Source of the DNA: Candidatus Gastranaerophilales bacterium | GTDB lineage: Bacteria > Cyanobacteriota > Vampirovibrionia > Gastranaerophilales > Gastranaerophilaceae | DNA length: 64,000 nucleotides | Direction: 5' to 3' | Assembly: GCA_016282705.1 (NCBI GenBank) | Contig: JAEELO010000011.1 | Location: 109,728-173,727 of the forward strand | In this document: one piece after another, positions 1-12,012 of the stretch | Position numbering within the stretch: the stretch's first letter is position 1 | Layout: every line of letters begins with the position of its first letter | The notes under the pieces: model-generated | Databases searched by the model: none | What the model was told of the DNA's origin: nothing | Seen by the model: the letters and a program-made list of their open reading frames with translations, nothing else | Translations under genes and position numbers: made by a program

Positions 1-2806
1 AATATTGCGCATGAAAAGCATAATCAGAATCATCTACACTCATTGCAAGTATTCCGCTGCCATTACCTTGTTTGATTGCCTTTGCCGCTTCGGTTATATC
101 TGTTTCTATATGATAGGGTTTACCTGTCATTTGTTCTATAATTCTTATTTGCTCATTTGCATATAATCCTGAAGAACCTTCTTCTCTTACCCAGAATTGC
201 CCGTTTAACATACCCATATTTGCATAATGTGCTTCCAGTTCATCGTGCAGCAAATCATTAATTGCATTATATTCCATATTACTGAATTTTCTCATTTGAG
301 AAAGCTTTTTCTCAATAGCTTTGAAAGTCTCATTTTCCGATTCGGTGAAAGTGAATAGACTGTTATTTGCCTTTGTTTTTTCTTTTGAATTCTTTATTCT
401 TTCGTTTTGTTTAAGTCCTGCTTGGATTATAAGAAAATGTTTGTTTAAAGCATCAAGCTGTTTTCTGCTTAATATATCATGCTGTTTTTCCATTTTATCA
501 ATGATTTGTTCTCTTGCAGTCGGAACATTCCATTTCTTTAGAATTGAATCATATTCTTGTTTAATTTTTTCAAATTTTTTATTTTGCAGTTCTAATCCCG
601 GTGCAAGCTTTTCTTCGCCTCCGAATATTTTTATTAATCTGTTATATTCATTTTCAGAGATACCATTCATAATACCGGTAAAAAACGTTCTCAGGAAAAC
701 TGTGCTTATATGCATTCTGTCATCATATCCAAGCATTCTTACAGCTTCTAATACATCTTCTTGCTCAGGAGAATTCGATAATTTATCTATCCATTTATCA
801 AGCATTGACAGAACTTTATTTTTATCTCCTTTAAAATTCATTGTCATTTTGACATTGTCAAGAGCATCTTTATCTCCGTTCTTTATTGCATCCGAGACAC
901 TTTTGTACATAATAAGGACAGAGGTTGTTAAATCTTTATCATATAAAGTTTCTGCAATATCATTTAATTTTTTGGGGATTGTCGTTTCAAGCTTTAAAAT
1001 ATCTGCATTTAATTCTTCTTCCAATTGTTTTTTTGTAGGAACAATACCTTTTTGGGCATATCTTTGTCTTACAGAATATGAGTCAAATCCGGATTTTAAT
1101 GATTTTAAGTATTCTGATATTTGTATATCTCTCGGCGGTAAACCGCATAATCTCTCAAATCGTGCCACACCATCCTGCAAATTAACATCTCTTTCTATAG
1201 CAGTTCTGTGAGCAGCTGCAATATTAAACAATTTTTTATTTAATATGTATTTATTTCTCGGTGTCGTAAATCTGGATAAAGAAGAATTTTTCTTTTCTGC
1301 GGATAGATATTCTTCCGTCATTCCGAATATAATATTGGCTTTTGTTTTTAATTCTTTTTTTTGATTCGCCGTTATATCAGGTACTGAATTTGAGATATAT
1401 TGAACAAGAATATCCGTTTTAAGACTATCGGATAATTTATCGGCAATATTTGCTTCATTTTCGTAGTTTCTGTCTTTATAAAATTTAAACAAAGATTTTA
1501 TTAATAATGAATTTTCAGCAAATGTTTTTTCCGGAAATATTTCGGTAAATATGCTGTTAAGCTTACCTATTGATTTTTTTGCAATATCAAATGCTTCTTT
1601 TCTTATTGATGCAGCTGTATCATGAGTTTGCTGCATTATTTTTTGTGTTTTGTAAAAAGAGTCTATATATTCTTTTTCTTTAATTAATGCTCTTAATAAT
1701 CTTTTTTCTTCAGGATGCTGTTCATCATTATCGCTTGTATACCAGCTTGAATCATCAAAAATGCCGTAATCATCATCTTCAAAAGCAGTATAATATTCCG
1801 TTTGTATAGTCCCGTTTCCTGCAGCATGTGCATTTTGCATCCAATTATGAGCCGAAGCATCAATAATTCTGTATCCTCTTTGCAATGCAGCATTATAATT
1901 AATTCTGGCTTTCGGAACATTTACTTTTTTCCCTGTTCCGAGTTCTGTAATATCATATACTGACATTGTAGGAGAATCTTGCAACTCATCGGTTATAAGT
2001 TCTATAAATTTAACTTTGTCTTCATGTGCCATTGCTTTTCTGCTTATTGATATTGCCGCACATATTCCTGATTGTCTTTGGTCTATATCTTTTGTTTTTA
2101 ATGTTTTATCATTCGGGGTTTTGACAACTATATCATTAAGAACTTCATCCAAAACTTGCAGTTTTTTATCTTTTAATTGCGGATTAATTTTATAATCACT
2201 ACTCATAAAATATATAAGTTTTTCCAGACATTGATGCTTTTCATCTAAAGGTATTTCGGATGAAGCAACAAAATAATCCAAATTTTGTCTTATATTTGTG
2301 ACCGTTTCCATATTTTCAGCTTCTTCAGGCAAAGCAGCATTCAAAATCTTTGAAGTTAATTCTTTTCTTAATTCTAAAATTTTTGATTGTGCGGGTGTAA
2401 GTTCTTTTTTCTCGCCGAAAATTCTTTTGTATTCATCAATAAAAGTATCACGCATTTCTTCGGAAGATTGCGATATTGCTCGTCTAACCGTATCATCAAG
2501 CAATTGCAGCCAATCTGTATTCTCTCTTTGTTCCGGAGTTATATTCTCTTTATCAAGAATATCTTTAAATACACTGTTATGTCCTTGTCCGTATGCCAGA
2601 TTTTCTGCTACATATAAAAGTAAAGATATATTATCATCATCAGGTTGTGAACTTATATTATTTAATGCTGCATATATATTAAGTTTGTTATTTTCTATTA
2701 TGGTTTTTTTACCTTGTGCAAGCTGCATGACTGCATTTCTGTCAGTTCTTATACTTTTAAACCCGATTTTATTTACAGGGTTAATTCCAACCTTATTTAT
2801 TCTCAT
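1..2806 (-). CDS. Large partial protein with papain/bleomycin-hydrolase-like cysteine motif (C-terminus beyond window)
   Basis: An open frame of about 935 codons runs off the left edge. It starts at an ATG (2806) preceded by AGAAGGA. I do not recognise the whole protein. It has no signal peptide; residues 1-18 are short and basic and end in NKIGFKS. Residues 242-250 read DQRQSGICA. The Gln243-Cys249 spacing of six and the SG before Cys match the active-site strand of papain-fold peptidases, closest to the NQ-SSGRCW pattern of C1B aminopeptidases. A candidate His932 (in AFHAQ) sits at the edge, almost 700 residues later, so the middle would be a very large, mostly helical insertion. The catalytic Asn, if present, lies outside the window. 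The reading frame is supported directly; protease function is inference. It is divergent from lemA. Confidence 0.8.
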   Translation of the reverse strand, partial: MRINKVGINPVNKIGFKSIRTDRNAVMQLAQGKKTIIENNKLNIYAALNNISSQPDDDNISLLLYVAENLAYGQGHNSVFKDILDKENITPEQRENTDWLQLLDDTVRRAISQSSEEMRDTFIDEYKRIFGEKKELTPAQSKILELRKELTSKILNAALPEEAENMETVTNIRQNLDYFVASSEIPLDEKHQCLEKLIYFMSSDYKINPQLKDKKLQVLDEVLNDIVVKTPNDKTLKTKDIDQRQSGICAAISISRKAMAHEDKVKFIELITDELQDSPTMSVYDITELGTGKKVNVPKARINYNAALQRGYRIIDASAHNWMQNAHAAGNGTIQTEYYTAFEDDDYGIFDDSSWYTSDNDEQHPEEKRLLRALIKEKEYIDSFYKTQKIMQQTHDTAASIRKEAFDIAKKSIGKLNSIFTEIFPEKTFAENSLLIKSLFKFYKDRNYENEANIADKLSDSLKTDILVQYISNSVPDITANQKKELKTKANIIFGMTEEYLSAEKKNSSLSRFTTPRNKYILNKKLFNIAAAHRTAIERDVNLQDGVARFERLCGLPPRDIQISEYLKSLKSGFDSYSVRQRYAQKGIVPTKKQLEEELNADILKLETTIPKKLNDIAETLYDKDLTTSVLIMYKSVSDAIKNGDKDALDNVKMTMNFKGDKNKVLSMLDKWIDKLSNSPEQEDVLEAVRMLGYDDRMHISTVFLRTFFTGIMNGISENEYNRLIKIFGGEEKLAPGLELQNKKFEKIKQEYDSILKKWNVPTAREQIIDKMEKQHDILSRKQLDALNKHFLIIQAGLKQNERIKNSKEKTKANNSLFTFTESENETFKAIEKKLSQMRKFSNMEYNAINDLLHDELEAHYANMGMLNGQFWVREEGSSGLYANEQIRIIEQMTGKPYHIETDITEAAKAIKQGNGSGILAMSVDDSDYAFHAQY

Positions 2807-2999
2807 AATATATCCTTCTCATATCTCAAAGATATTAATTGCAGACATATTTTTTTTTGTCATAAAACAGAACAATAAAAATTTTATTTTTACATTAATT
2901 TACTTTTTTACAAAACAAAAAATATTCATATTTATGTTTGAGTTAAAAAAAACAAAAAAATGGTATTGTATAGAAGTAGTATAGTGAAAAGGAAAGAAT

Positions 3000-3569
3000 A
3001 TGAGTCTAATGTTTATGGTAGGTATAGGTATACTGTTTTTAATAGTATCAGGTATTTTATACGGTTGTTATGCAAAAGTCATAAAATGTAAGAACTCTGC
3101 AATGGAAGCACTTTCAGGAATAGATGTACAACTCAGAAAGAGATATGATTTAATTCCTAATGTTTTAACAATTGCGAAAAAATTCATGGAACATGAAACT
3201 GAAATTTTTGAAAAAATTACTGAACTTCGTACGAAAGCAATGAATGCGACTCTCGGTTCAAAAGAAAAATTCGAAGCAGAAGCAGCTTTGGATGCTCAAT
3301 TAAAAGCATTAATGGTAAATGTTGAAAATTATCCCACTTTAAAATCAGACGCAACGATGGTTCAAGCTATGCAAACATATAATGAAGTAGAGGAACATAT
3401 TGCTGCTGCAAGAAGATTTTATAACTCAGCATTAACACAATTAAGAAACTCCATACAAATATTCCCGGGGTCATTATTTGCGAGCTATGCAGGAGAGATG
3501 GCTAATTTAAGCTATTATGAAACTGATACTGCAACGAAGCAACCTATTGATGCAACAAAATATTTATAA
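3000..3569 (+). CDS. lemA: LemA family membrane protein
   Basis: This 189-residue protein has one N-terminal membrane segment (about residues 4-25). It continues with the LemA signature: a YAKVIKCKNSAMEAL stretch, then QLRKRYDLIPN and long helices, ending near a YYETD-type segment. LemA proteins are single-pass membrane proteins with a helical bundle; their biochemical role is unclear. The start is an ATG preceded by AAAGGAAAG. It is followed after 68 bp by a DUF3137 gene, and a hairpin lies between the two, so DUF3137 may be expressed at a lower level than lemA. The length is normal for the family. Confidence 0.93.
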   Translation: MSLMFMVGIGILFLIVSGILYGCYAKVIKCKNSAMEALSGIDVQLRKRYDLIPNVLTIAKKFMEHETEIFEKITELRTKAMNATLGSKEKFEAEAALDAQLKALMVNVENYPTLKSDATMVQAMQTYNEVEEHIAAARRFYNSALTQLRNSIQIFPGSLFASYAGEMANLSYYETDTATKQPIDATKYL

Positions 3570-3585
3570 TAAATAAAATATCCAT

Positions 3586-3620
3586 ATACGGCAGAATATC
3601 GAATTCTGCCGTATTTATTC
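3586..3620 (+). terminator. Hairpin between lemA and the DUF3137 gene
   Basis: A perfect 12-bp stem (3586-3597 with 3603-3614) encloses a 5-nt loop and is followed by a short T-rich run, TTATTC. The U-tract is weak, so this may be a leaky terminator or a processing hairpin that sets the lemA to DUF3137 ratio. Confidence 0.6.
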
Positions 3621-3637
3621 AAAAACGGTAATTTAAT

Positions 3638-6166
<2,529 letters not shown>

Positions 6167-6221
6167 TAATGTTCTCCCTTTCACCTGTATAATCTTGTCT
6201 ATTATATCATAAAAGCTTTTC

Positions 6222-6249
6222 TTGTGCTATTCTTATCATTTGGTATAAT
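6222..6249 (+). promoter_or_regulatory. Promoter for the TPR-carbamoyltransferase operon
   Basis: A TTGTGC -35 hexamer (6222-6227) is followed by 16 bp and a TATAAT -10 hexamer (6244-6249). A TG one base before the -10 makes it an extended -10. Predicted [12 protein letters not shown] near 6256, about 15 nt before the TPR start codon. Confidence 0.65.
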
Positions 6250-6270
6250 AATATTGAAACGGAAATATAT

Positions 6271-8037
6271 ATGGATGAACAAAAGATAGTTGATTTGGTT
6301 AATACTGGAAATTATGCCGAGGCTAAAAATCTAATTCAAAATAAAATTGAAGAAGATAAAGACAATTACGAGTTCCAAAAATTGCTCGGGCTTTGTAATA
6401 TTAATCTTGGCTGTTTTGATGAAGCAAAAGAAAACTTTCAAATGCTTTTAAAGAAAGATAAGAACGATGCTCTTGCTCTGTACTATCTTGCTGTCATAAA
6501 TATTAATCAAAACAACTTAGAAGCTGCCGAAAAAAATCTTGTTAAAGTCCTTAAACTCAGAGAAAATTATGTTGATGCATATAAAAGTCTTGCTATCATT
6601 TACCTTAAGCAGCATAAAAGCAATGAATTAAAAGAATTAGAGCAGAAAATAAATTCTCTCGGTATAGAGGATGCTCAACTGTATGATATTTATGCCTCAC
6701 AAGCAATGGAAAACTTTAACTTTAAGCTGGCTTCCGAATATTTAAAAAAGGCCTTAGACCTTGAACCGGACAGTTCGCAGTTCTATATGAAACTTGGTAT
6801 TGCATACTTTGCAAACGGAGAAATCACGCAAGCTATGGAACAATATGAACAAGCAATTAAATACGATAAAACCAATTATTCTGCATATTATAATATTGGT
6901 TTGGCATATTTTTCTATTGAAAACTATATTGAAGCCTATAAATATCTTAAACAGGCATATGAAGCAGAAAATAAAGATGAATATTTGAATGCATATGCTC
7001 TTGCCGCTTTAAAAGCAGGAATGTATCAGGATGCAATAAAAATGTATTCTCTTTTATCGGAGAAATTTCCCGATAAAGAAAACTTTAAGTTTAGTTTGGC
7101 TTGTGCATATGACGGAAATAATGAACTAAACACTGCAATTAAAATAATTGAGCAGCTTTTAATTTTTAACGTAAATTCTATACAATTAAAAATATATTTG
7201 GCATCATTGTATGCCAAAAGAGGTAATTTAGAAGCCGCTAAAACATTGTATTATGATGTTATAGAATCAGGTGTTGTAAATATAGAAATACTGTATGAAT
7301 ATGCCGTTCTTTGTGCAAAAACAAATGATACTGATAAAGCGGAAGAAGTTTTAAAGAGAATTATTGAAATTGACCCTAATTTTCCGCTTGCTTATAAAGA
7401 TTTAGCTATTATTTATCTTTCAAGAAAATTTTTTGACAGAGCCTTAGAAAATTTTAAAAAATCATATAAACTTGCACCTGATAATCCGTTTATTATTTAT
7501 GAATACGGAAATTATTTCCATTTAATGGCGGATTTTGAAAATGCGAAAAAAATGTACAACAAAATTTTGAAATTAGATAATATTCCCGTATATATGCTTA
7601 CCGGAATTTCACTTAATTATATTTCTGCTAATAATATCAAAAAAGCTAAAGAAATATTATTGAAAGCCATAGAAATAGAACCTCAAAATATTGAAGTTTT
7701 ATATAATTTGGCACAAGTATATTATATTGAGAAAAATTATGAAAATGCGAAACAACTTCTTCAAGATGCATATACCATTTCACCAAATACGGAAATAGGA
7801 AATCTGCTTGCAAAAGTATGTTTGGAACTCGGTGATTATCATCAGGCATACGGATTATTTAACCTTGTTAATCTTGTTATTCCTAATAATATCGGTATCT
7901 TAATGAGTATGGCAGAATGCAAATACAGAGAAAAAGAATATGACAAGGCAAAAGAACATTTAAACTCTGTTTTAAATATACTGCCAGAACACGAAGAAGC
8001 ACTACAATTAATGGATAAAATAACAAAAGGAGAATAA
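6271..8037 (+). CDS. TPR-repeat protein
   Basis: This 588-residue protein is built almost entirely of about 14 tetratricopeptide repeats, with recurring A-x-x-x-Y-x-x-A/G and L-x-P positions, for example near residues 165-235 (LDLEPDSSQFYMKLGIAYF) and 355-420. It has no signal peptide or membrane segment, so it is probably a cytoplasmic scaffold. It is first in an operon with a DUF5989 protein, a SxtJ-like protein and a carbamoyltransferase; the next start codon is 1 bp past its stop. The partner is unknown. Confidence 0.85.
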   Translation: MDEQKIVDLVNTGNYAEAKNLIQNKIEEDKDNYEFQKLLGLCNINLGCFDEAKENFQMLLKKDKNDALALYYLAVININQNNLEAAEKNLVKVLKLRENYVDAYKSLAIIYLKQHKSNELKELEQKINSLGIEDAQLYDIYASQAMENFNFKLASEYLKKALDLEPDSSQFYMKLGIAYFANGEITQAMEQYEQAIKYDKTNYSAYYNIGLAYFSIENYIEAYKYLKQAYEAENKDEYLNAYALAALKAGMYQDAIKMYSLLSEKFPDKENFKFSLACAYDGNNELNTAIKIIEQLLIFNVNSIQLKIYLASLYAKRGNLEAAKTLYYDVIESGVVNIEILYEYAVLCAKTNDTDKAEEVLKRIIEIDPNFPLAYKDLAIIYLSRKFFDRALENFKKSYKLAPDNPFIIYEYGNYFHLMADFENAKKMYNKILKLDNIPVYMLTGISLNYISANNIKKAKEILLKAIEIEPQNIEVLYNLAQVYYIEKNYENAKQLLQDAYTISPNTEIGNLLAKVCLELGDYHQAYGLFNLVNLVIPNNIGILMSMAECKYREKEYDKAKEHLNSVLNILPEHEEALQLMDKITKGE

Positions 8038-8038
8038 T

Positions 8039-8242
8039 ATGGAAGACAATAACGAAAATAATGTTGAACATACAGTAGAAAATAAAGTACGCAGAAAGAA
8101 CTTTTTAGTCCAAATGCTTGCTTTTATATGGTCTAAAAAAGTATATTGGATTGTTCCCGTTATATTGTTTTTAATTCTTCTTATCTTTCTAATTGCAGTA
8201 GGAACATCTCCTGTTTCTCCGTTTATTTATACGATTATATAG
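8039..8242 (+). CDS. DUF5989 family small membrane protein
   Basis: This 67-residue protein has a charged N-terminus and one membrane helix (about residues 38-58), and ends SPFIYTII. The pattern of a FIWSKKVYW-type amphipathic stretch, a hydrophobic helix and an ending in APFIYT matches DUF5989, a family found beside NodU/SxtI-type carbamoyltransferases. Its function is not established. It sits between the TPR gene and the SxtJ-like gene with minimal spacing. Confidence 0.75.
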   Translation: MEDNNENNVEHTVENKVRRKNFLVQMLAFIWSKKVYWIVPVILFLILLIFLIAVGTSPVSPFIYTII

Positions 8243-8252
8243 GGAAAAGGAA

Positions 8253-8630
8253 ATGCAGATAAAAGATAATATAAAAGTTTCAATAATGTGTACAATAATG
8301 CCGATAGCGATAGGTTATATGTTGTACAGACATCATCATTATCGCAGTGCGGTAATTGTACTTGCCGTTATGCTATCAATAGCATTTTTAAGCCTTATTA
8401 TTCCGAAATTCGGAAATTTTATACATTCATTAGGAAAGAAAATCGGCAGTTTTATAGGCAAATATATAGCAATTATAATATTATTTATAGGCTACTTAGT
8501 TGCTGTTATCCCTACAGGCTTATTAATGAAGCTTGTAAGAAGAGACCGTCTCAGATTAAAAAAACCTGATACCACGACATATTGGATTGATAATGGAAAT
8601 ACAAGTAAAGACTACGAATTACAATTTTAG
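8253..8630 (+). CDS. SxtJ-like membrane protein
   Basis: This 125-residue protein has three membrane segments (about residues 8-24, 32-52 and 68-90). A basic tail follows with LVRRDRLRLKKPDTTTYWID, the characteristic ending of SxtJ-type proteins encoded next to carbamoyltransferases. No activity is known. RBS AAAAGGAA precedes the ATG. The carbamoyltransferase follows 7 bp downstream, supporting a shared membrane-associated complex. Confidence 0.75.
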   Translation: MQIKDNIKVSIMCTIMPIAIGYMLYRHHHYRSAVIVLAVMLSIAFLSLIIPKFGNFIHSLGKKIGSFIGKYIAIIILFIGYLVAVIPTGLLMKLVRRDRLRLKKPDTTTYWIDNGNTSKDYELQF

Positions 8631-8637
8631 GTGAAAA

Positions 8638-10470
8638 ATGACATATTTATTAGGAATCAGCGCATATTATCATGACAGTGCCGCAGCAATTATAAAAGAC
8701 GGCATTATTATTGCTGCCGCTCAGGAAGAACGTTTTACCAGAATAAAGCAGGATAGTAATTACCCGATAAATGCAATTAACTATTGTATGAAAGAAGCAG
8801 GTATAAAACCCGAACAATTAGACGGTGTTGTATACTACGAAAAACCTTTTGTTAAATTTGAGCGTATTCTTGAAACAGCAATGGCTTATGTCCCTGTCAG
8901 TATGCGCAGTTTCATTAATGCCATGCCTGTATGGTTAAATAAAAAGCTATTTATTCCGTCTGAAATAGATAAACAATTTGAAAAACGTCTAAGATGTCCT
9001 ATATATTTTACATCTCACCACGAATCTCATTGTGCAAGTGCGTTTTTCCCTTCTCCTTTTGATGAAGCAGCCATTATTTGTTTGGATGGTGTTGGAGAAT
9101 GGGATACTACAACTTGGGGAATAGGAAAAGGAAATAAAATCGAAATCAAACAAAAAATAGAATTTCCGCATTCTCTTGGTCTTTTGTACAGTGCATTTAC
9201 AGGATTTCTCGGCTTTAAAGTAAATTCAGGCGAATATAAAGTAATGGGATTAGCACCATACGGCGAACCGATATATAAAGATTTATTTTATAACAACTTA
9301 ATTGACATAAAAGAAGATGGTTCTTTCTGGCTGAATCAGGAATATTTCGGATATTGTACAACCGACTATATGTATAATGATAAATTTGAGAAATTGTTCA
9401 ACAGACCTGCAAGAAAGCCTGAAACCGCACTTTCTCAAAATGATATGGATATAGCAGCAAGTTTGCAGGCTGTTACGGAAGAAATAATTTTAAAAATAGC
9501 TAAATATGTTCATACTCAGACAGGAATGAAGAACCTGTGTTTAGCTGGCGGTTGTGCATTAAATTGTGTTTCTAACGGCAATATATTAAAAAACGGGCCA
9601 TATGATAATATATGGACTCAGCCTGCTGCAGGTGATGCAGGCGGCGCATTGGGTGCCGCTCTTGCCGTATATTATATGGGATTGAACAATGTAAGAAGTG
9701 TAAATCATAACGATTCACAGGCAGGAAGTTTATTGGGGCCAAAATATTCAGATGAACAAATCTTAGAGACTTTAAATAAATTTGATGCAAAATTCAAAAA
9801 ATATGATTCCGAAGAAGAAGTGACAAAAATAATTGCTAAATATATCGCCGAAGGAAAAAGTATAGGACATTTTGCGGGCAGAATGGAATACGGCCCGAGA
9901 GCATTAGGTAACAGAAGCATCCTTGCCGATCCGAGAAATCGTGAAATGCAAAGAAATTTAAATCTTGCTATAAAGAAAAGGGAATCATTCCGTCCGTTTG
10001 CACCAAGCTGTTTAGAAGAAGATGTTGAAAAATATTTTGATATTAAACAAGGTAAAAAATCACCGTATATGCTTTTAACTCAGCCCGTATCAAACTCTAT
10101 TCGAACGGAATTAACGGAAGAAGAAAAACATTATAAAGGAATAGACAAATTAAAAGCATACAGGTCAACATTACCTGCAATTACTCACGTAAATTATTCA
10201 GCAAGAATTCAAACAGTATCAAAAGAAGTTAATCCCAGATACTGGAATATTATAAATGAATTTAAAAAATTAACTGATTGTTCCGTTATTGTAAATACTT
10301 CTTTTAACATAAGAGGCGAACCAATTGTAAATACGCCTGAAAATGCTTATAAATGCTTTATGTTTACAGATTTAGACGTACTCGTTCTTGAAAATTTTGT
10401 TCTTTTAAAAGAAGAACAAAAAGCAATAGAAGGTATAGAACAGTATCAAAAACAATTTAAGCTTGACTAA
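8638..10470 (+). CDS. Carbamoyltransferase (NodU/CmcH/SxtI family)
   Basis: This 610-residue enzyme has both halves of the family. The N-terminal Kae1-like fold begins GISAYYHDSAAAIIKDG, with TSHHESHCASAF near residue 123, CLDGVGEWD near 150, and LAGGCALNC near 302. The C-terminal carbamoyl-phosphate domain has MEYGPRALGNRSILADPR near 417 and ESFRPFAPS near 452. The family moves a carbamoyl group from carbamoyl phosphate to a hydroxyl of a sugar or secondary metabolite via carbamoyl-AMP. No biosynthetic cluster surrounds it, so the acceptor cannot be named; a cell-surface glycan is one possibility. RBS AGGTGA. Confidence 0.93.
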   Translation: MTYLLGISAYYHDSAAAIIKDGIIIAAAQEERFTRIKQDSNYPINAINYCMKEAGIKPEQLDGVVYYEKPFVKFERILETAMAYVPVSMRSFINAMPVWLNKKLFIPSEIDKQFEKRLRCPIYFTSHHESHCASAFFPSPFDEAAIICLDGVGEWDTTTWGIGKGNKIEIKQKIEFPHSLGLLYSAFTGFLGFKVNSGEYKVMGLAPYGEPIYKDLFYNNLIDIKEDGSFWLNQEYFGYCTTDYMYNDKFEKLFNRPARKPETALSQNDMDIAASLQAVTEEIILKIAKYVHTQTGMKNLCLAGGCALNCVSNGNILKNGPYDNIWTQPAAGDAGGALGAALAVYYMGLNNVRSVNHNDSQAGSLLGPKYSDEQILETLNKFDAKFKKYDSEEEVTKIIAKYIAEGKSIGHFAGRMEYGPRALGNRSILADPRNREMQRNLNLAIKKRESFRPFAPSCLEEDVEKYFDIKQGKKSPYMLLTQPVSNSIRTELTEEEKHYKGIDKLKAYRSTLPAITHVNYSARIQTVSKEVNPRYWNIINEFKKLTDCSVIVNTSFNIRGEPIVNTPENAYKCFMFTDLDVLVLENFVLLKEEQKAIEGIEQYQKQFKLD

Positions 10471-10479
10471 ATAAACATA

Positions 10480-10504
10480 AAATAAAAGCTCCTAAAAGGA
10501 GCCT
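10480..10504 (-). terminator. Intrinsic terminator of the flagellar operon
   Basis: A hairpin GCTCCT-AAA-AGGAGC (10488-10502) is followed, when read on the minus strand, by TTTTATTTTA. It lies between the convergent carbamoyltransferase and flagellar genes. On the plus strand the U-tract is poor, so it mainly stops the flagellar transcript. Confidence 0.75.
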
Positions 10505-10541
10505 TGTAACATTGTTACTCATTTTTTCGGGTTGCATATTA

Positions 10542-11378
10542 TTAGCTGCTCATTAATTCTATAGCATTTTCTAATAATTGTTTGTGTGATTTAATTAATT
10601 GGTTTGCAAGCTCCAACTGCATTTGAGCTTGTTGATAATATGCGGTATTTGCATCAAAATCTACGTTTGAAAGTTCGATTAATCCGCCTCTGACTTCGCC
10701 TCTTCCGACTACAGGTCTTCCTGACTCTTCGGTTTCTATAAATTGCCCGTCGGTAACTTGATAAAGCATTTGAGGATTATGGAAATTAATAATTGCAACT
10801 TTATACAAAGGTGTTTTTATCTTTCCCCCATCTGCTTTTCCATATAATATACCGTCATCTTTGAATTCAAATTCTTCATATTTGCCCAAATATTTTCCGT
10901 TACTCGGGTCAATCCACATTTTTATATTTGTAGTAGGAACAGATGCTGCACCTCCGTCAAATGCAGTGTCTAAGAATGAATCTGCATCAACGGGTTTTGC
11001 ACCGTTCATTATTTCACCTTTATCATTTAATATATAACCTTGTACGGCTTGTCCGTCAGGACTTCTGTATACACCTTCTCCGTCAAATTTGAATTCACCA
11101 AGTCTTGTATATACAATTCTTCCTTTGTCATTTCTTAATACAAAAAAGCCTTTTCCTTCAAGATATATGTTTTCATCGGAGGTGCCCGGAGATGATTTTC
11201 CTTGTCCGACATTTCTCAAATGAGTATTTGCTATTGAGCCGTCAAGAAAAGTTTTAAACGTAAACTTTTTCTCTCTGTATCCCGGAGTATATACGTTAGT
11301 TAAGTTTTCGGATAAATCATTTACCCATTCCGCCGTGATTTTTTGTGTGTTTAATGCATTAATAAACGCATCACGCAT
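10542..11378 (-). CDS. Flagellar hook/rod protein (FlgE/FlgF/FlgG family)
   Basis: This 278-residue protein has the family's N-terminal rod motif (residues 1-45, including NLTNVYTPGYREK, equivalent to the usual NIANVNTPGYK) and the C-terminal signature GLIELSNVDFDANTAYYQQ with a terminal helix. The central domain carries GFFVLRNDKGRIVYTRLGEF, as in FlgF/FlgG. The size fits a rod or short hook component; which one cannot be decided here. It is exported by the flagellar type III apparatus and assembles outside the inner membrane. It is last in the fliJ, fliK-like operon; its start codon overlaps the preceding stop. Confidence 0.9.
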   Translation of the reverse strand: MRDAFINALNTQKITAEWVNDLSENLTNVYTPGYREKKFTFKTFLDGSIANTHLRNVGQGKSSPGTSDENIYLEGKGFFVLRNDKGRIVYTRLGEFKFDGEGVYRSPDGQAVQGYILNDKGEIMNGAKPVDADSFLDTAFDGGAASVPTTNIKMWIDPSNGKYLGKYEEFEFKDDGILYGKADGGKIKTPLYKVAIINFHNPQMLYQVTDGQFIETEESGRPVVGRGEVRGGLIELSNVDFDANTAYYQQAQMQLELANQLIKSHKQLLENAIELMSS

Positions 11379-12001
11379 TATCTTTCTCCTTTATTTTTAT
11401 TTCTGTTTCTTTCTTGCTTATTGTTTTGTCTGTATATTAAATCGTTATACGGCAAATTCTGTTCATCAAATTTCTGTCTTAAAACAGGGATATTATTTTT
11501 CAGATAATTTTCCACTTCTAAACTTCCGGGAATAAATTCAGCACTGACTTTCCCATGCTTATCTATTTTCAATATGACTGATACGTCATTATCAAAAGAA
11601 ATTCTGACCGGCTTTTGTGTTTTCTGCGCTTTCTCAATTAAAGATGTTAACTGATTTGTAATTTCAACAGTTCTCTTTGATACAACATTTTGTGCAATTT
11701 CCGTTTGCATAATGTTTTGAAAATCGCTTGTTTTATTTGTTTCAATAGAAAATTGCCCTTCTCGTGTTAAATTTATGAAAAATAATGCATCTTGAAGTGA
11801 CATAGAGACGGAATCATAGTTGTAATCAGCATCAAACAAACTTGATTGACTAATTTCATCAGGTTGAATATTGGCTATTTGTTCCGATAATACTTCTGAG
11901 AATTGTGCATTTACCGCCGATAGCAGTTCATTATCTTCCGGCATTAATTGTATATTTTCCGTATTCTCTATATTCTGTTTTTGTGTGTTATCAACTCTCA
12001 T
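11378..12001 (-). CDS. Putative flagellar hook-length control (FliK-like) protein
   Basis: This 207-residue protein has a Gln/Asn/Glu-rich, probably disordered N-terminal half. A compact C-terminal domain (about 125-190) contains PVRISFDNDVSVILKIDKHG, then an amphipathic helix and VLRQKFDEQNLPYNDLI. That layout resembles the C-terminal domain of FliK. It is short for FliK, so the call rests on domain pattern and on its position between fliJ and a hook/rod gene. The RBS GAGG lies just after the fliJ stop. Confidence 0.6.
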   Translation of the reverse strand: MRVDNTQKQNIENTENIQLMPEDNELLSAVNAQFSEVLSEQIANIQPDEISQSSLFDADYNYDSVSMSLQDALFFINLTREGQFSIETNKTSDFQNIMQTEIAQNVVSKRTVEITNQLTSLIEKAQKTQKPVRISFDNDVSVILKIDKHGKVSAEFIPGSLEVENYLKNNIPVLRQKFDEQNLPYNDLIYRQNNKQERNRNKNKGER

Positions 12002-12012
12002 TTTTTGCCTCG

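Noticed and set aside
321..1211. Plus-strand frame of 296 codons rich in Ser, Phe and Ile
   Set aside because: It is the antisense of the large minus-strand gene, has no ribosome site, and its composition is that of a shadow frame.
2298..2984. Plus-strand frame of 228 codons reaching lemA
   Set aside because: It covers the start of the minus-strand gene and the divergent promoter region and shows no recognisable domain.
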